In this document: piece by piece, positions 34,147-43,491 of the stretch | Numbering within the stretch: the stretch's first letter is position 1 | Layout of the letters: every line of letters starts with the position of its first letter | Assembly: GCA_019694135.1 (NCBI GenBank) | Contig: JAIBCM010000001.1 | Coordinates: 124,001-188,000 of the forward strand | Direction: 5' to 3' | Source of the DNA: Verrucomicrobiia bacterium | GTDB lineage: Bacteria; Verrucomicrobiota; Verrucomicrobiia; JADLBR01; JAIBCM01 | Length of the DNA stretch: 64,000 bases | Position numbers and translations under genes: made by a program | The notes under the pieces: model-generated | The model's database searches: none | Told to the model about the DNA's origin: nothing | Seen by the model: the letters and a program-made list of their open reading frames with translations, nothing else

Positions 34147-35371
34147 ATCACAACCTGTCGCTAAGCGAGAAATTGTCGGCTGGGCTTTTTTTGATTTTGC
34201 CAACTCTTCTTTCACCACGATTATGGTGACCACGATTTTCCCAATTTACTTTACTTCTGTTCTTAGCGCAGAAAGAACTGATGGCAGTCGGCTTTGGGGA
34301 ATCGCAGGTGGACTCTCTAACTTAATTGTTGTCATTATTTCGCCTTTTCTAGGAGCACTCGCCGATTCGTTGGGTGCCAAAAAGAAATTTTTATTTGCCA
34401 CTTATTTAGGTTGCGTAATAGCTACCGGAGCCATCGGATTGCTTTCAACTGGCAGTGCTTATCTCGCTATTTCACTTTTCATTTTTGCCAATATTTGTTT
34501 TTCGTTAGGCGAAAATTTTTGCGCAGGTTTTTTGCCGGAAATTTCCACCCCAGAAACTGCGGGACGCATTTCAGCTTATGGCTGGTCTCTAGGATATTTC
34601 GGTGGGCTGTTGAGTTTATTATTAGCTTATTTCCTACCCGCTCAAGGTGCGATCTTAGCAACGGCAGGATTTTTTTTACTGAGCGGCACACCTACTTTTC
34701 TTTTTTTAAAGGAAAGAAAATTGCCCACACCACTGCCTTTTACTAATCCTTTGCAACTAGCTTTCGGTCCCATTCTCAACACGTTTTATCATCTTAAACA
34801 TTTTCGCACTTTAGCTTTATTTTTTGTCAGCTTTTTCTTTTTCAATGCGGGCGTGATCACGGTCATTTATTTTTCTAGCCTATTTGCTTCAATCGAGTTG
34901 CATATGACTCCAGCAAGTCTCACCACGCTTTTCCTTCTTTTACAAATTAGCGCAGCAGGAGGTGCGATTGGATTTGGTTTTGCTCAAGACAAAATAGGCT
35001 CCCGACTCGCTCTGTCTCTTTCTTTAGTTTTATGGATCGGTGTGGTTTTGGGCTGCTATTTTACTCGCAGCATTATAACTTTTTACGTTCTTGCTGCCTT
35101 AGCCGGTTTAGCATTAGGCGCTACGCAAAGTTGCGCTCGAGCCATGGTTAGCATCTTAACGCCTCCAGAAAAAGCGGGTGAATTTTTTGGATTTTGGGGA
35201 TTATTCGGAAAACTTTCTGCAGTGGTTGCTTTACCACTTTTTGGTGAGATTGCGCAACGATTCGGTGCTCGCGCTGCCCTGTTAATTACTTTAGGATGCT
35301 TCGCTATCGGGCTCATTTTGCTTGCTTGCATAAAATCTATCGCACCTCAATCTGTTACAACAAAAAGTTAG
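34133..35371 (+). CDS. MFS transporter, UMF1 family
   Basis: A 412-residue protein with 12 predicted hydrophobic helices. The N-terminal GWAFFDFANSSFTTIMVTTIFPIYF is diagnostic of the UMF1/Atg22-like major-facilitator subgroup. The loop segment PFLGALADSLGAKKKFL fits the MFS signature between helices 2 and 3. Its substrate is unknown; Atg22 in yeast exports amino acids from the vacuole. Its start lies within the DUF971 gene. Confidence 0.88.
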   Translation: MTQTKSQPVAKREIVGWAFFDFANSSFTTIMVTTIFPIYFTSVLSAERTDGSRLWGIAGGLSNLIVVIISPFLGALADSLGAKKKFLFATYLGCVIATGAIGLLSTGSAYLAISLFIFANICFSLGENFCAGFLPEISTPETAGRISAYGWSLGYFGGLLSLLLAYFLPAQGAILATAGFFLLSGTPTFLFLKERKLPTPLPFTNPLQLAFGPILNTFYHLKHFRTLALFFVSFFFFNAGVITVIYFSSLFASIELHMTPASLTTLFLLLQISAAGGAIGFGFAQDKIGSRLALSLSLVLWIGVVLGCYFTRSIITFYVLAALAGLALGATQSCARAMVSILTPPEKAGEFFGFWGLFGKLSAVVALPLFGEIAQRFGARAALLITLGCFAIGLILLACIKSIAPQSVTTKS

Positions 35372-35407
35372 ATTGCGAATTCATCACTTTCGCTTTAAAC
35401 TTATTTT

Positions 35408-36193
35408 ATGAAAATACTTCATTCCTACTCTTTTCTTTTTATTTTCATCTTCACTACCACACTTCTTAAAGCCGTTGATCTATCCACACCCAAAACTGGT
35501 TTTGTAATCGTGCCTGTAGAAACCGAAGCGAAAATGGGCAAGGAAGCTTTTGATGAAGTCAAAAGCAAATCAAAAATCAGCAAGGATAAAAATAAAATAG
35601 CATTAGCCAAACAAGTTGTGAATCGCTTACTCCCTCATATCAAAACCCCTTTTAAAGATTGGGAGGTTGTTGTTTTCGAAGATGAAGAACCTAACGCATT
35701 TGCATTGCCAGGCGGAAAAATTGGTGTCAATACGGGCATCTTTCCCATCACACAAACGGAAGCGGGTCTGGCAACAGTTTTAAGCCATGAAATCGCGCAT
35801 GTAACTTTGCGCCATGGGGCCAAACGAATGACACAAGAAGTCGGCGTAGGTATCGTTGGCAAAGGTTTGGATGTTCTTACTAAAAATCAATCTGGGTTGA
35901 CTCGCAAAGGTGTTATGACCGGTTACGGATTAGGCGCTACTTATGGCGCAGTTTTGCCATTTAGTCGCAACCATGAAATGGAAGCAGACCGCATTGGTCT
36001 TATCACTATGGCTAAAGCGGGTTATCCCATGAAAGAAGCGCTATTTTTTTGGCAGCGCATGGCTGAAGCCACAAAAGGAAAATCGCCACCAGAATTTCTT
36101 TCCACTCACCCGGCGGATGAAAGACGCATTAAAACTATCGAAGAATTAATCCCTGAAATTCGCAAAGCAAAAAAATCGGGTCAATTAGAATAA
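35408..36193 (+). CDS. Exported M48-family metallopeptidase
   Basis: A 261-residue protein with an N-terminal signal segment (YSFLFIFIFTTTLLKAV). The zinc motif HEIAH (residues 127-131) and a downstream third-ligand region NHEMEADRIGL are intact. LSTHPADERRIKTIEEL near the C-terminus is typical of the BepA/LoiP/YcaL-like periplasmic M48 group. It probably takes part in outer-membrane protein quality control. Its end overlaps the convergent comEC gene by 13 bp. Confidence 0.92.
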   Translation: MKILHSYSFLFIFIFTTTLLKAVDLSTPKTGFVIVPVETEAKMGKEAFDEVKSKSKISKDKNKIALAKQVVNRLLPHIKTPFKDWEVVVFEDEEPNAFALPGGKIGVNTGIFPITQTEAGLATVLSHEIAHVTLRHGAKRMTQEVGVGIVGKGLDVLTKNQSGLTRKGVMTGYGLGATYGAVLPFSRNHEMEADRIGLITMAKAGYPMKEALFFWQRMAEATKGKSPPEFLSTHPADERRIKTIEELIPEIRKAKKSGQLE

Positions 36194-38490
36194 AGAAAAC
36201 TCTCCATCAAAAATGAAGTTTTTGTGGGAGTAATCGTAACAGCTCCCGTTTTTTCTAAATTCCAAATTTTAATTTTTCGATCTTCCAAACGCTTTCGTTG
36301 TTCAGAAGACAAATGAAAATTCCAATAACCTCCGCCGTGAAACAAAAGATGTTTGGGTTTAACCTGATCCAGAAAAGTTTCAGACAAATTTTCCTCTTTT
36401 GAATGTCGACCTTGAATCAAGATATCTGCTCGTAAATCGCACCCTCGTTTCAATAACTCTCTTTCTACCGAGTCTCCAATATCACCAGCTAATAAAAGGG
36501 AGCACGTCGGAAAGACCAACTTAGCCACCAATGCCTTGTCCTGAGCTGCACTCGATTCATTATCGGCAAAAGGATAAAGAATTTGCCACTTGTAATCTTT
36601 TTCTCGAACCAAAAAAGGAGCACAAATTTTTTGAAATTTTGAGTCAGGAATCAAGCGGTCGATTTTTTTTAATGTCGAAGAACGATTTTCAAGATCAGCT
36701 TTTAAAAAAGTTTTTACTTTCCAATGCGGCCATAATGGCAAAACGCCACCAATATGATTTTCAACTCCTTGCGATAGCCAAACACGATCCAAAGCATTAA
36801 TACCACATTTTTTTAAAAAAGGACTGACCACATATGCAAACGATTTTTTTCCACCCACATCCCACAATTCTGTCCGAGTCGAGGTTTGTAATACACATGC
36901 CTGACCATCATCCACGCTCAACACCGTAAAACGAACGGGCGCCTTATTCCAAATCATGCCCAAAGAAGACACGTAATAAGCTCCTCCCGGAACTTGCGCT
37001 GCCCAAGTCACCGTCAACAAAAGTAGCTTTGCCACCAGCCAATTTGCATTATTGCATAACACAGCCAATGCGGGCGATAACCAAAACACGGCCACCGATA
37101 ATGTCGCAATAAAAACAATGGCCACAGCAAATAGCACTACGACCATATTCACGAAAAAACTAACAGGCGTCCACAAATGAAAATAATAAGCCGTGAGCGG
37201 CATGGTTCCGAGAAAAGCAGCAAGCGAAACCGTAACCGTTCCCCATAAAAAAAGTCTTAACGATTCTCGCCATTCATACCACCAAGGCCATAATTGACGC
37301 GGAAGAAAAGGGTCCGGCTCGCCCCATTTTTTAAGTCGGTTAAAAATTCGTGGTGTAATCAAAATCAGCGCTAACACCACAGCAAAAGAAAGTTGAAATC
37401 CAACATCCGCAAGCTGCAGCGGATTCCACAATAAAATAACAAATGCTGCGCTACACATCAATTGCAACAAAGAAATCGGTCGATCCAATGCCCAGGCGAT
37501 TAATAAAAAAGAGGCCATAATCACTGCCCGAATTGCAGAAGGTTGAGACCCTGTAGCAATCGCATAAATAAAAAGACAAGGAATCAATGCCCATCCCCAA
37601 CGCCAACGTAAAAGACCTGCAAACTGTAACCCAATCAAACCAATCCCTGCTAAAATTCCTACATTTTGACCACTCACTGCAAAAAGATGCAAAGTGCCAG
37701 TGCGACGAAATTTTTCATTTAACTTTTCATCAAATCCCGTTCGATCGCCATACAACATTCCTGCTAAAATGGAAGCGATCAAAGGATCATTCTCCAAACC
37801 AACCCTCAAAGCATTGTGCATGTAATAACGAAATTTTTGTCCTCCTTGTTGCAACCAAGCAGTCGCGGAAGAATCGAGGTGATGAATCGCTCCAGGATAA
37901 CTCACAAATGTGCGATAAATATTTTTATATTGCAACGATTTGGCCTGATCAAACTGACCCGGATTTTGCGCGCGAAAAGGCGCTTGCAAATAACCCGAAG
38001 TTTCCACCTTGTCCCCAACATATAAAACTTGATTGGTTTTTCCTTGAAGCAATCGCGCCCATACCAAACCCGAAGTTTGTCGCGTCTCCTTGCGATCAGG
38101 CGCCACAAAATAAATCTCTTCCACTGCCAGAACGCATTGGACAAAAGAACTTTCTCGCGATTCCAGCGGCATCGTAACAACGTGCCCCTTTAAAACAACT
38201 TCCTGAGTGTCCATCGTGGTAATGCGATGAATAGCTTGAGCATCAAACGTATGACGATGCAAATGAGTCAATGCCGAACCACTAGAAAAAATAAAAAGGT
38301 AAAAAAAGATAAATTGAAATAAATCATTTTTAGTAAAACTCCCCAAACTCAATAGCCATCCCAACAGAAAAACAGCAACTGTTATCAAACTTATCCACCA
38401 ATAATGCGAAGCAGTCACGAGCCCCAAAGTAATACCGCTCGCAAAAATAAAAGAGACCAACACCAACGGCTGTCGAGGCTGGTTATTCAT
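36181..38490 (-). CDS. comEC: ComEC/Rec2 DNA-uptake channel with degenerate metallo-beta-lactamase domain
   Basis: A 769-residue protein. The order is an N-terminal membrane and DUF4131/OB-like region (1-215), the Competence membrane domain (about 215-515, with GLENDPLIASILAGMLYGDR and LFAVSGQNVGIL), then a metallo-beta-lactamase-like domain. In that last domain the usual THxHxDH metal motif is replaced by SQGVENH (residues 573-579), while GIxALDRVW, NHIGG and LLLAGDIGDSVERELL keep the fold pattern. The transport part should still pass single-stranded DNA; the hydrolase part is probably inactive. thiD lies 29 bp upstream. Confidence 0.9.
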   Translation of the reverse strand: MNNQPRQPLVLVSFIFASGITLGLVTASHYWWISLITVAVFLLGWLLSLGSFTKNDLFQFIFFYLFIFSSGSALTHLHRHTFDAQAIHRITTMDTQEVVLKGHVVTMPLESRESSFVQCVLAVEEIYFVAPDRKETRQTSGLVWARLLQGKTNQVLYVGDKVETSGYLQAPFRAQNPGQFDQAKSLQYKNIYRTFVSYPGAIHHLDSSATAWLQQGGQKFRYYMHNALRVGLENDPLIASILAGMLYGDRTGFDEKLNEKFRRTGTLHLFAVSGQNVGILAGIGLIGLQFAGLLRWRWGWALIPCLFIYAIATGSQPSAIRAVIMASFLLIAWALDRPISLLQLMCSAAFVILLWNPLQLADVGFQLSFAVVLALILITPRIFNRLKKWGEPDPFLPRQLWPWWYEWRESLRLFLWGTVTVSLAAFLGTMPLTAYYFHLWTPVSFFVNMVVVLFAVAIVFIATLSVAVFWLSPALAVLCNNANWLVAKLLLLTVTWAAQVPGGAYYVSSLGMIWNKAPVRFTVLSVDDGQACVLQTSTRTELWDVGGKKSFAYVVSPFLKKCGINALDRVWLSQGVENHIGGVLPLWPHWKVKTFLKADLENRSSTLKKIDRLIPDSKFQKICAPFLVREKDYKWQILYPFADNESSAAQDKALVAKLVFPTCSLLLAGDIGDSVERELLKRGCDLRADILIQGRHSKEENLSETFLDQVKPKHLLFHGGGYWNFHLSSEQRKRLEDRKIKIWNLEKTGAVTITPTKTSFLMESFLYSN

Positions 38491-38519
38491 TTTTTTATTG
38501 TTTCATCTTCGTAAAAAAA

Positions 38520-39302
38520 TTAAGGCAAATGATTTAACACCTCAAAACGACCTAGTTTTTTTCGACGCATAATCGCTCGTGTCACAAATTGCTTACCCGC
38601 ACGCACCGCTGCTTCTAAAGGAAAACCTTTAGCCAACGAAGCCGTAATCGCTGCGGAAAAGGTGCATCCTGTTCCATGCGTGTGAACTTTTTTTTCATAA
38701 GGCACACGGAAAATTTTTATCCCTTTTACTGTTGCTAAAATATCAACGGCCTCTTTCAATTTTAAATGACCTCCTTTTAACAAAACCGCACGTTTCCATC
38801 GTCTTTGCAAAAGAAAGGCGGCTTCTTGCATCGCCTCCCAATCCTTGATTGGTTCATTTAAAAAAAGCGAGGCTTCATCCAAATTAGGAGTCACTAATGT
38901 TGCTAAAGGAATTAATTTTTCCTCTAAAGTTCGAATTGCAGTTTGCTTTAACAAACACGCGCCACTCGTTGCGACCATAACTGGATCAATCACAAGTTGG
39001 ATTTTTTTTTGACGTTTACAACAATCGACCACAGTTTTAATAAGTGCCTCGGAATAAAGCATGCCTGTTTTTATCGCTTGCACAGGAAAAACTTCAAAAA
39101 TAAGGTCGATTTGATCTCGTAAAATGGAAGAACGAACTGCTTGAATCGATTTCACGCGCGCCGGATTCTCCGCCACGACACATGTTACTGCACATGTGCC
39201 ATAAACTCCCAAAGTTGTAAACGTTTTTAAATCCGCTTCAATACCCGCTCCCCCCGAATTATCCGAGCCTGCAATGGTCATGGCAATCGGCAATGCTTGC
39301 AT
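38520..39302 (-). CDS. thiD: Hydroxymethylpyrimidine/phosphomethylpyrimidine kinase
   Basis: A 260-residue ribokinase-fold kinase that phosphorylates HMP and HMP-P in thiamine synthesis. MTIAGSDNSGGAGIEADLKTF, VIDPVMVATSGACLL and the C-terminal anion-hole motif HTHGTGCTFSAAITASLAKG are intact. No TPP riboswitch was recognised in the 188-bp upstream gap, and no other thi gene is near. Confidence 0.95.
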   Translation of the reverse strand: MQALPIAMTIAGSDNSGGAGIEADLKTFTTLGVYGTCAVTCVVAENPARVKSIQAVRSSILRDQIDLIFEVFPVQAIKTGMLYSEALIKTVVDCCKRQKKIQLVIDPVMVATSGACLLKQTAIRTLEEKLIPLATLVTPNLDEASLFLNEPIKDWEAMQEAAFLLQRRWKRAVLLKGGHLKLKEAVDILATVKGIKIFRVPYEKKVHTHGTGCTFSAAITASLAKGFPLEAAVRAGKQFVTRAIMRRKKLGRFEVLNHLP

Positions 39303-39400
39303 ACTTTAAGCATCATGCGATGGGTTTTTTAAAAATGCAACGCCTTGTTCCTCGGAAATAAACTTTAGTTGAGACAACGTCTTTTTAGATTAAATTAGAT

Positions 39401-39437
39401 AAGAAAACTAATCCTTTAGAAATTTTTGTTAGGATTA
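39401..39437 (-). terminator. Candidate terminator of rplU-rpmA
   Basis: On the minus strand TAATCCT (39431-39437 complement) pairs with AGGATTA (39409-39415 complement) across a 15-base loop, followed by GTTTTCTT. The hairpin is short and AT-rich with a long loop, so it is only a candidate. It lies about 54 bp after the rpmA stop. Confidence 0.4.
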
Positions 39438-39490
39438 ATAAAGCCAATAATGCTACCCGCTTACATCAAAACCTTAAAAAGCGCGGCTCT

Positions 39491-39742
39491 TTAAGCCTGT
39501 TGGGCGACAACAGAAATACGACGATTCGCGCGATCAAAAGCCACGACACCTTCTTGCAAGGCGAACAAAGTATAATCGCGACCCATGCCGACATTTTTTC
39601 CAGCATGGAATCGTGTACCGCGTTGGCGCATAAGAATGTTGCCTGCTTTGACTCGCTGACCGCCAAATTTTTTCACTCCCAGTCGCTTGCTATGACTGTC
39701 TCTTCCGTTCTTAACACTTCCCTGACCTTTTTTATGTGCCAT
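39491..39742 (-). CDS. rpmA: 50S ribosomal protein L27
   Basis: An 83-residue protein. [20 protein letters not shown] and [20 protein letters not shown] are the L27 signatures. The N-terminus begins directly at AHKKG, so there is no cleavable extension of the Firmicutes type. It follows rplU by 11 bp on the same strand. Confidence 0.97.
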   Translation of the reverse strand: MAHKKGQGSVKNGRDSHSKRLGVKKFGGQRVKAGNILMRQRGTRFHAGKNVGMGRDYTLFALQEGVVAFDRANRRISVVAQQA

Positions 39743-39753
39743 AACTATCTCCC

Positions 39754-40068
39754 TTACGCTTGAATTGAAGTAATTTTTACTCGGGTCAACTGCTGCCGAT
39801 GACCCACTGTGCGATGATAACCTTTGCGACGCTTAAATTTATAAGCAACCACTTTGGGCGCTTTCATTTGGCCTACAATTTCCCCAGCCACTTTTACGCT
39901 TTTGAGCAAAGGTTTCCCAACTTGAACTCCCGAATCATCCGCATAAAGTAGCACCTCAGGAAATTCAGTTTTACTGCCCAAATCCTGATTCAGTTTTTCA
40001 ATTTCAATCATGTCACCTTGAGCAACTTTATATTGTTTGCCGCCAGTGCGAATTACTGCAAATCCCAT
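39754..40068 (-). CDS. rplU: 50S ribosomal protein L21
   Basis: A 104-residue protein. [24 protein letters not shown] at the N-terminus and [23 protein letters not shown] at the C-terminus are the L21 signatures. It is the first gene of the rplU-rpmA pair, with lgt divergent upstream. Confidence 0.97.
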   Translation of the reverse strand: MGFAVIRTGGKQYKVAQGDMIEIEKLNQDLGSKTEFPEVLLYADDSGVQVGKPLLKSVKVAGEIVGQMKAPKVVAYKFKRRKGYHRTVGHRQQLTRVKITSIQA

Positions 40069-40167
40069 AAAACTCTGCCTTTTCTATAATTTTCTTCTAT
40101 TTTTCTTCTATTATTTTTTGACGAAAGCTTGATAAAATGCCTTCAACTGGGCTAGAAGGCAAGTAGA

Positions 40168-40995
40168 ATGTTAGCTTATTATTATCATAACCTCAGTCCG
40201 TTTCTGATAAAATTTTCTCCGAACTTCGGAATTCGCTGGTATGGATTGGCTTATATTGCTGGATTTTTGATCGGCTATTTTCTTTGCCAACATTGGCGCA
40301 AACAAGGTTGGCTGCCCTTATCCGCTCAAGAAATTGAAGCTCTCATGACGCAAGTGATCATCTTGGGCACTTTAATTGGAGGTAGACTAGGTTACTGTTT
40401 ACTTTACGATTGGCCAACAACGGTCACAAAACCTTGGAGCATTTTACAAGTTTGGAAAGGCGGCATGTCGAGCCACGGCGGCATAGTCGGTCTTTTAATA
40501 GCTAGCGCAATCTTTGCTAAGCGCCATCAAACTTCTATCTGGCGATTATGGGATGCCTTAGCGCTCGCCGCGCCGCCCGGCATTTTTTTAGGGCGCCTCG
40601 CTAATTTTATGAATGGCGAACTCTGGGGTAGAGCAGCGAATGTGCCTTGGGCAGTCATCTTTCCCGATAGCCCCACTCCTTTGCAACCGCGTCATCCCTC
40701 TCAACTTTATGAAGCGGTTTTAGAAGGCATAATTTTAGGATTCATTTTGTGGGCCGTAAAAAGAAAAACTAAAACTCCCGGCTTTATTTTTGCAACTTTG
40801 CTCATCACTTACCCTTTATTACGAATCGTTGGAGAGCAATTTCGCGAGCCTGATGCACAAATTGGTTTTTGGTTTGGATTTTTAACTCAAGGTCAACTGC
40901 TTTCACTACTCATGCTAATGAGTGGCCTTGCAGTCTCGTGGAAACTATGGAAAAATCCGCCTCTGCCCATTTTCAAACCTAGAAAAAAACATTAA
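40168..40995 (+). CDS. lgt: Prolipoprotein diacylglyceryl transferase
   Basis: A 275-residue inner-membrane enzyme that transfers diacylglycerol to the lipobox cysteine of prolipoproteins. It has about seven helices. The signatures GIRWYGLAYIAGF, WKGGMSSHGGIVG, FLGRLANFMNGELWGR and RHPSQLYEA are intact. Its stop overlaps the convergent 160-residue gene by 4 bp. Confidence 0.96.
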   Translation: MLAYYYHNLSPFLIKFSPNFGIRWYGLAYIAGFLIGYFLCQHWRKQGWLPLSAQEIEALMTQVIILGTLIGGRLGYCLLYDWPTTVTKPWSILQVWKGGMSSHGGIVGLLIASAIFAKRHQTSIWRLWDALALAAPPGIFLGRLANFMNGELWGRAANVPWAVIFPDSPTPLQPRHPSQLYEAVLEGIILGFILWAVKRKTKTPGFIFATLLITYPLLRIVGEQFREPDAQIGFWFGFLTQGQLLSLLMLMSGLAVSWKLWKNPPLPIFKPRKKH

Positions 40996-41474
40996 CTCGA
41001 TTCGGTTTTTTCCTGTAACAATGCAGGCGAAGCCGCGCGATTACCCAAATAAAACCCTGCACGCCCAGAATAAGGCAGCAAAAGCGCTAGTAATGCTTCT
41101 TTCCAAGTGCCATCCACAAAATAAGGATCGTGAATAAATTGACCTTGCGTATCAAACTCGGCCCATAACCAAGTATAACCCTCATCTCCAGCAAAACCTC
41201 CCGTTTGAGCAACCACGACACAAACCGATTTCTGGGGCATCTGTTCAATCTGACAAACCAATTCCCCTCCCTCGCGAATCGACCAACGCATGTCCCAATA
41301 TCGCTTCCCCTCTTGCTCCCAATGCGCGCCATGTTTCTGCACCATCACTGCTAACGTGCAGGAAAACACTTGCCAATCGGTTTTACTCCAAAGCGGTGGC
41401 GCTAAAATTTCTTTGATCCGTTTAAAACGCAATCGCCATTCGGACAAAATGCGAAGTAATTCAAGATTGGCCAT
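40992..41474 (-). CDS. Conserved-looking cytoplasmic protein of unknown function
   Basis: A 160-residue soluble protein without signal peptide or membrane segment. It is rich in aromatic residues (KRYWDMRWSIREG; GYTWLWAEFDTQGQFIHDPYFVDGTWKEALLALL). No family was recognised. It follows the coiled-coil membrane protein gene by 19 bp on the same strand and converges with lgt. Confidence 0.6.
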   Translation of the reverse strand: MANLELLRILSEWRLRFKRIKEILAPPLWSKTDWQVFSCTLAVMVQKHGAHWEQEGKRYWDMRWSIREGGELVCQIEQMPQKSVCVVVAQTGGFAGDEGYTWLWAEFDTQGQFIHDPYFVDGTWKEALLALLLPYSGRAGFYLGNRAASPALLQEKTESS

Positions 41475-41493
41475 GGCCTAACAACATCACAAA

Positions 41494-42222
41494 CTAATAA
41501 CGATTTTCCAAACGTCGTACTCGTTGCCGTAATTCGTAAATCTCATCATCCCGCTTTTGGAGCGCGCCATTGCGAATTTTCTTTTCATTAGCCAAATCGG
41601 CTTGCCACCCAGTCTTTTGCGTTTCTAACTGTTTCTGCAAATTCATAATGGTTTCATTCGCTTGTTGACTTTGCTGCTCTAAAGCACTTTGTGTTTGAGA
41701 AAGATTCGCTTGCAACGTTTCAATCTGACCATTTAGATCGCGCCGAATTTGCTCCGCAGTCGCTTTTTGCGTGCGTAATTCGCCAAAAATAACATAAGCG
41801 CCATAACCCGCTAAAGCGCCAAACAATAAGACAACACCTAAAACACCATAAGTAATCAATCCCAATGCAGAACTTACTTTTTTCTGTTCGCGAACTTGGC
41901 GTTGAACATTTTTTCGATAATCAATTACAGGATTTTCGGTAGGCATAGTTTTATGGGTTTCAGAACTTTCACTGGAACTTGGTTTTTTATAAATAGAAGG
42001 TTGGTAAGAAGCCGAGGTATTGGAATCCTCTGAAGAAGAAGTCGATGAACTCGCTTTCTCTGAAGGACGTCCTGAGGTCGCTCGCATAAAATCGCGTAAT
42101 GAATCCATATTAGAGCCATTACCTCCATTGGATGAACTTTTTGTCTTCTCCCCCTTTCCACTTTCAGAAGATTGAGGCATGGAAAACAATTCTGGATCTG
42201 AGGAATCAGGCGTTTTGCTCAC
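41494..42222 (-). CDS. Single-pass membrane protein with Ser-rich N-terminus and coiled coil
   Basis: A 242-residue protein. Residues 1-100 are low-complexity and Ser/Glu-rich, probably disordered and cytoplasmic. One transmembrane helix follows (ALGLITYGVLGVVLLFGALAGYGAYVIF, about residues 120-147). The remainder is a long heptad-rich coiled coil (RRDLNGQIETLQANLSQTQS; KKIRNGALQKRDDEIYELRQ). This plan is seen in cell-envelope scaffold proteins, but no named family was recognised. It lies between the LptG-like permease gene and the 160-residue gene. Confidence 0.65.
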   Translation of the reverse strand: MSKTPDSSDPELFSMPQSSESGKGEKTKSSSNGGNGSNMDSLRDFMRATSGRPSEKASSSTSSSEDSNTSASYQPSIYKKPSSSESSETHKTMPTENPVIDYRKNVQRQVREQKKVSSALGLITYGVLGVVLLFGALAGYGAYVIFGELRTQKATAEQIRRDLNGQIETLQANLSQTQSALEQQSQQANETIMNLQKQLETQKTGWQADLANEKKIRNGALQKRDDEIYELRQRVRRLENRY

Positions 42223-42292
42223 ACTTATTTTTTAGCGATAAAATGGAATAATGGCAAATAGGAACTTCACCAATTCGCGATTCTTTATGACA

Positions 42293-43453
42293 TCACGATT
42301 TTTTCAAAAATTGAATCAAGCTCGGCAACTCCACTCGCGTCGTTTTCCAGTAAAACAGCGCTATACTGCTTAATAAAAATAAAACAGCCGGCAAATAGCC
42401 TGCGATCCCAGGAGGAATCCTTCCTCCCTTACCAAGAGCAATAAAAAAATGGATAACAATCAAAAAAGCAAAATAGATAACTACGGTTTTGCTAAAACCA
42501 GCAAGAAGATTGCGCTTGGAACTGGTCAAAGCAAATGTCAGAGCCATCAAAATAATTGCCAAACAGGTTACCCCTATCGCTCGACGATAATAAAGTAAAG
42601 TTTGATAAGGAGCGAGCCGTTTGACTGTCGAATGAATATTCTGCGCTACATACACCTCAAGTTCCGGAACACTTAACGCTTCGGGATTTTTCATTAAACT
42701 TGTCACCTCCAAAAAAGTTTCTTCTAAGCGAGGGTCTTGAAAGTTACTCAATAACTCGCTCTGGCTCACATTCCCTTTTCCATCATAAACAATACGCAAA
42801 ACCTGATGCATTCTCCACTGCTCTCCATCCCAATTCATTGTATCAATATAATACTTCCAAACATCTTTTCCTTCAGGCGTCACCTGTAAAATTTCCACTT
42901 GTTGCAATCGCGCTTTATTGACTTCTGCTTTTTCAATAAACCAAATCCGGTTCGATTTAGGATTGCGATAGACTACCGAACTTTGAAAAACGCCAACCTC
43001 TTCACTTTTCTTTCGCGATTTTTTTGCCAAATCCCGGCTCACTTCCAAATCCTCTAAAATTGCCTCCCTTTTTTTCAGCGCTTCTGGAGCCGCCTTCCAA
43101 TGCAAGAAACCTAAAAATAGAGACGTCAACAAACCCAATACAATAAAAGGCAAACCGATTTGCCATAAACTTAGCCCGCTGGATTGCATCGCGACAAATT
43201 CGTTGCGGCGTGATAAATTAATCAGACAAAACAACGAAGCCAATAACACAGCCAAAGGCAAGCCTACTGCCAACATACTCGGCAACTGAACCCAGTAAAA
43301 CTTCACCACCAAAGAAAAAGGCGCTTTTGCTTCAATAAAATCTGAGCCATTATCGAAAATATCAAAAACTACCCATAAAAAAATAAAACCTAAAAGACAG
43401 GTAAAAAAAGGCGCCAATATTTGGGCCGATAAATAACGAAATAAAATTCTCAT
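42293..43453 (-). CDS. LptF/LptG-family lipopolysaccharide export permease
   Basis: A 386-residue YjgP/YjgQ-type protein with helices at the N-terminus (LAPFFTCLLGFIFLWVVFDIF; PSMLAVGLPLAVLLASLFCL) and three at the C-terminus. A periplasmic beta-jellyroll lies between them (about 110-290). In characterised systems LptF and LptG pair with LptB to extract LPS from the inner membrane. F and G are hard to separate from the sequence; the NEFVAMQSSGLS loop is present. It is divergent from gmhA with a 38-bp gap. Confidence 0.88.
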   Translation of the reverse strand: MRILFRYLSAQILAPFFTCLLGFIFLWVVFDIFDNGSDFIEAKAPFSLVVKFYWVQLPSMLAVGLPLAVLLASLFCLINLSRRNEFVAMQSSGLSLWQIGLPFIVLGLLTSLFLGFLHWKAAPEALKKREAILEDLEVSRDLAKKSRKKSEEVGVFQSSVVYRNPKSNRIWFIEKAEVNKARLQQVEILQVTPEGKDVWKYYIDTMNWDGEQWRMHQVLRIVYDGKGNVSQSELLSNFQDPRLEETFLEVTSLMKNPEALSVPELEVYVAQNIHSTVKRLAPYQTLLYYRRAIGVTCLAIILMALTFALTSSKRNLLAGFSKTVVIYFAFLIVIHFFIALGKGGRIPPGIAGYLPAVLFLLSSIALFYWKTTRVELPSLIQFLKKS

Positions 43454-43491
43454 GACAGATAAAACAAATTAAACTAAAAAAGAGCTTTCTT

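Noticed and set aside
36190-36235. Imperfect hairpin at the M48/comEC junction as a terminator
   Set aside because: The stem needs two bulges and is not followed by a T-run on the plus strand.
39303-39490. TPP riboswitch upstream of thiD
   Set aside because: None of the conserved thi-box segments was seen in the gap.
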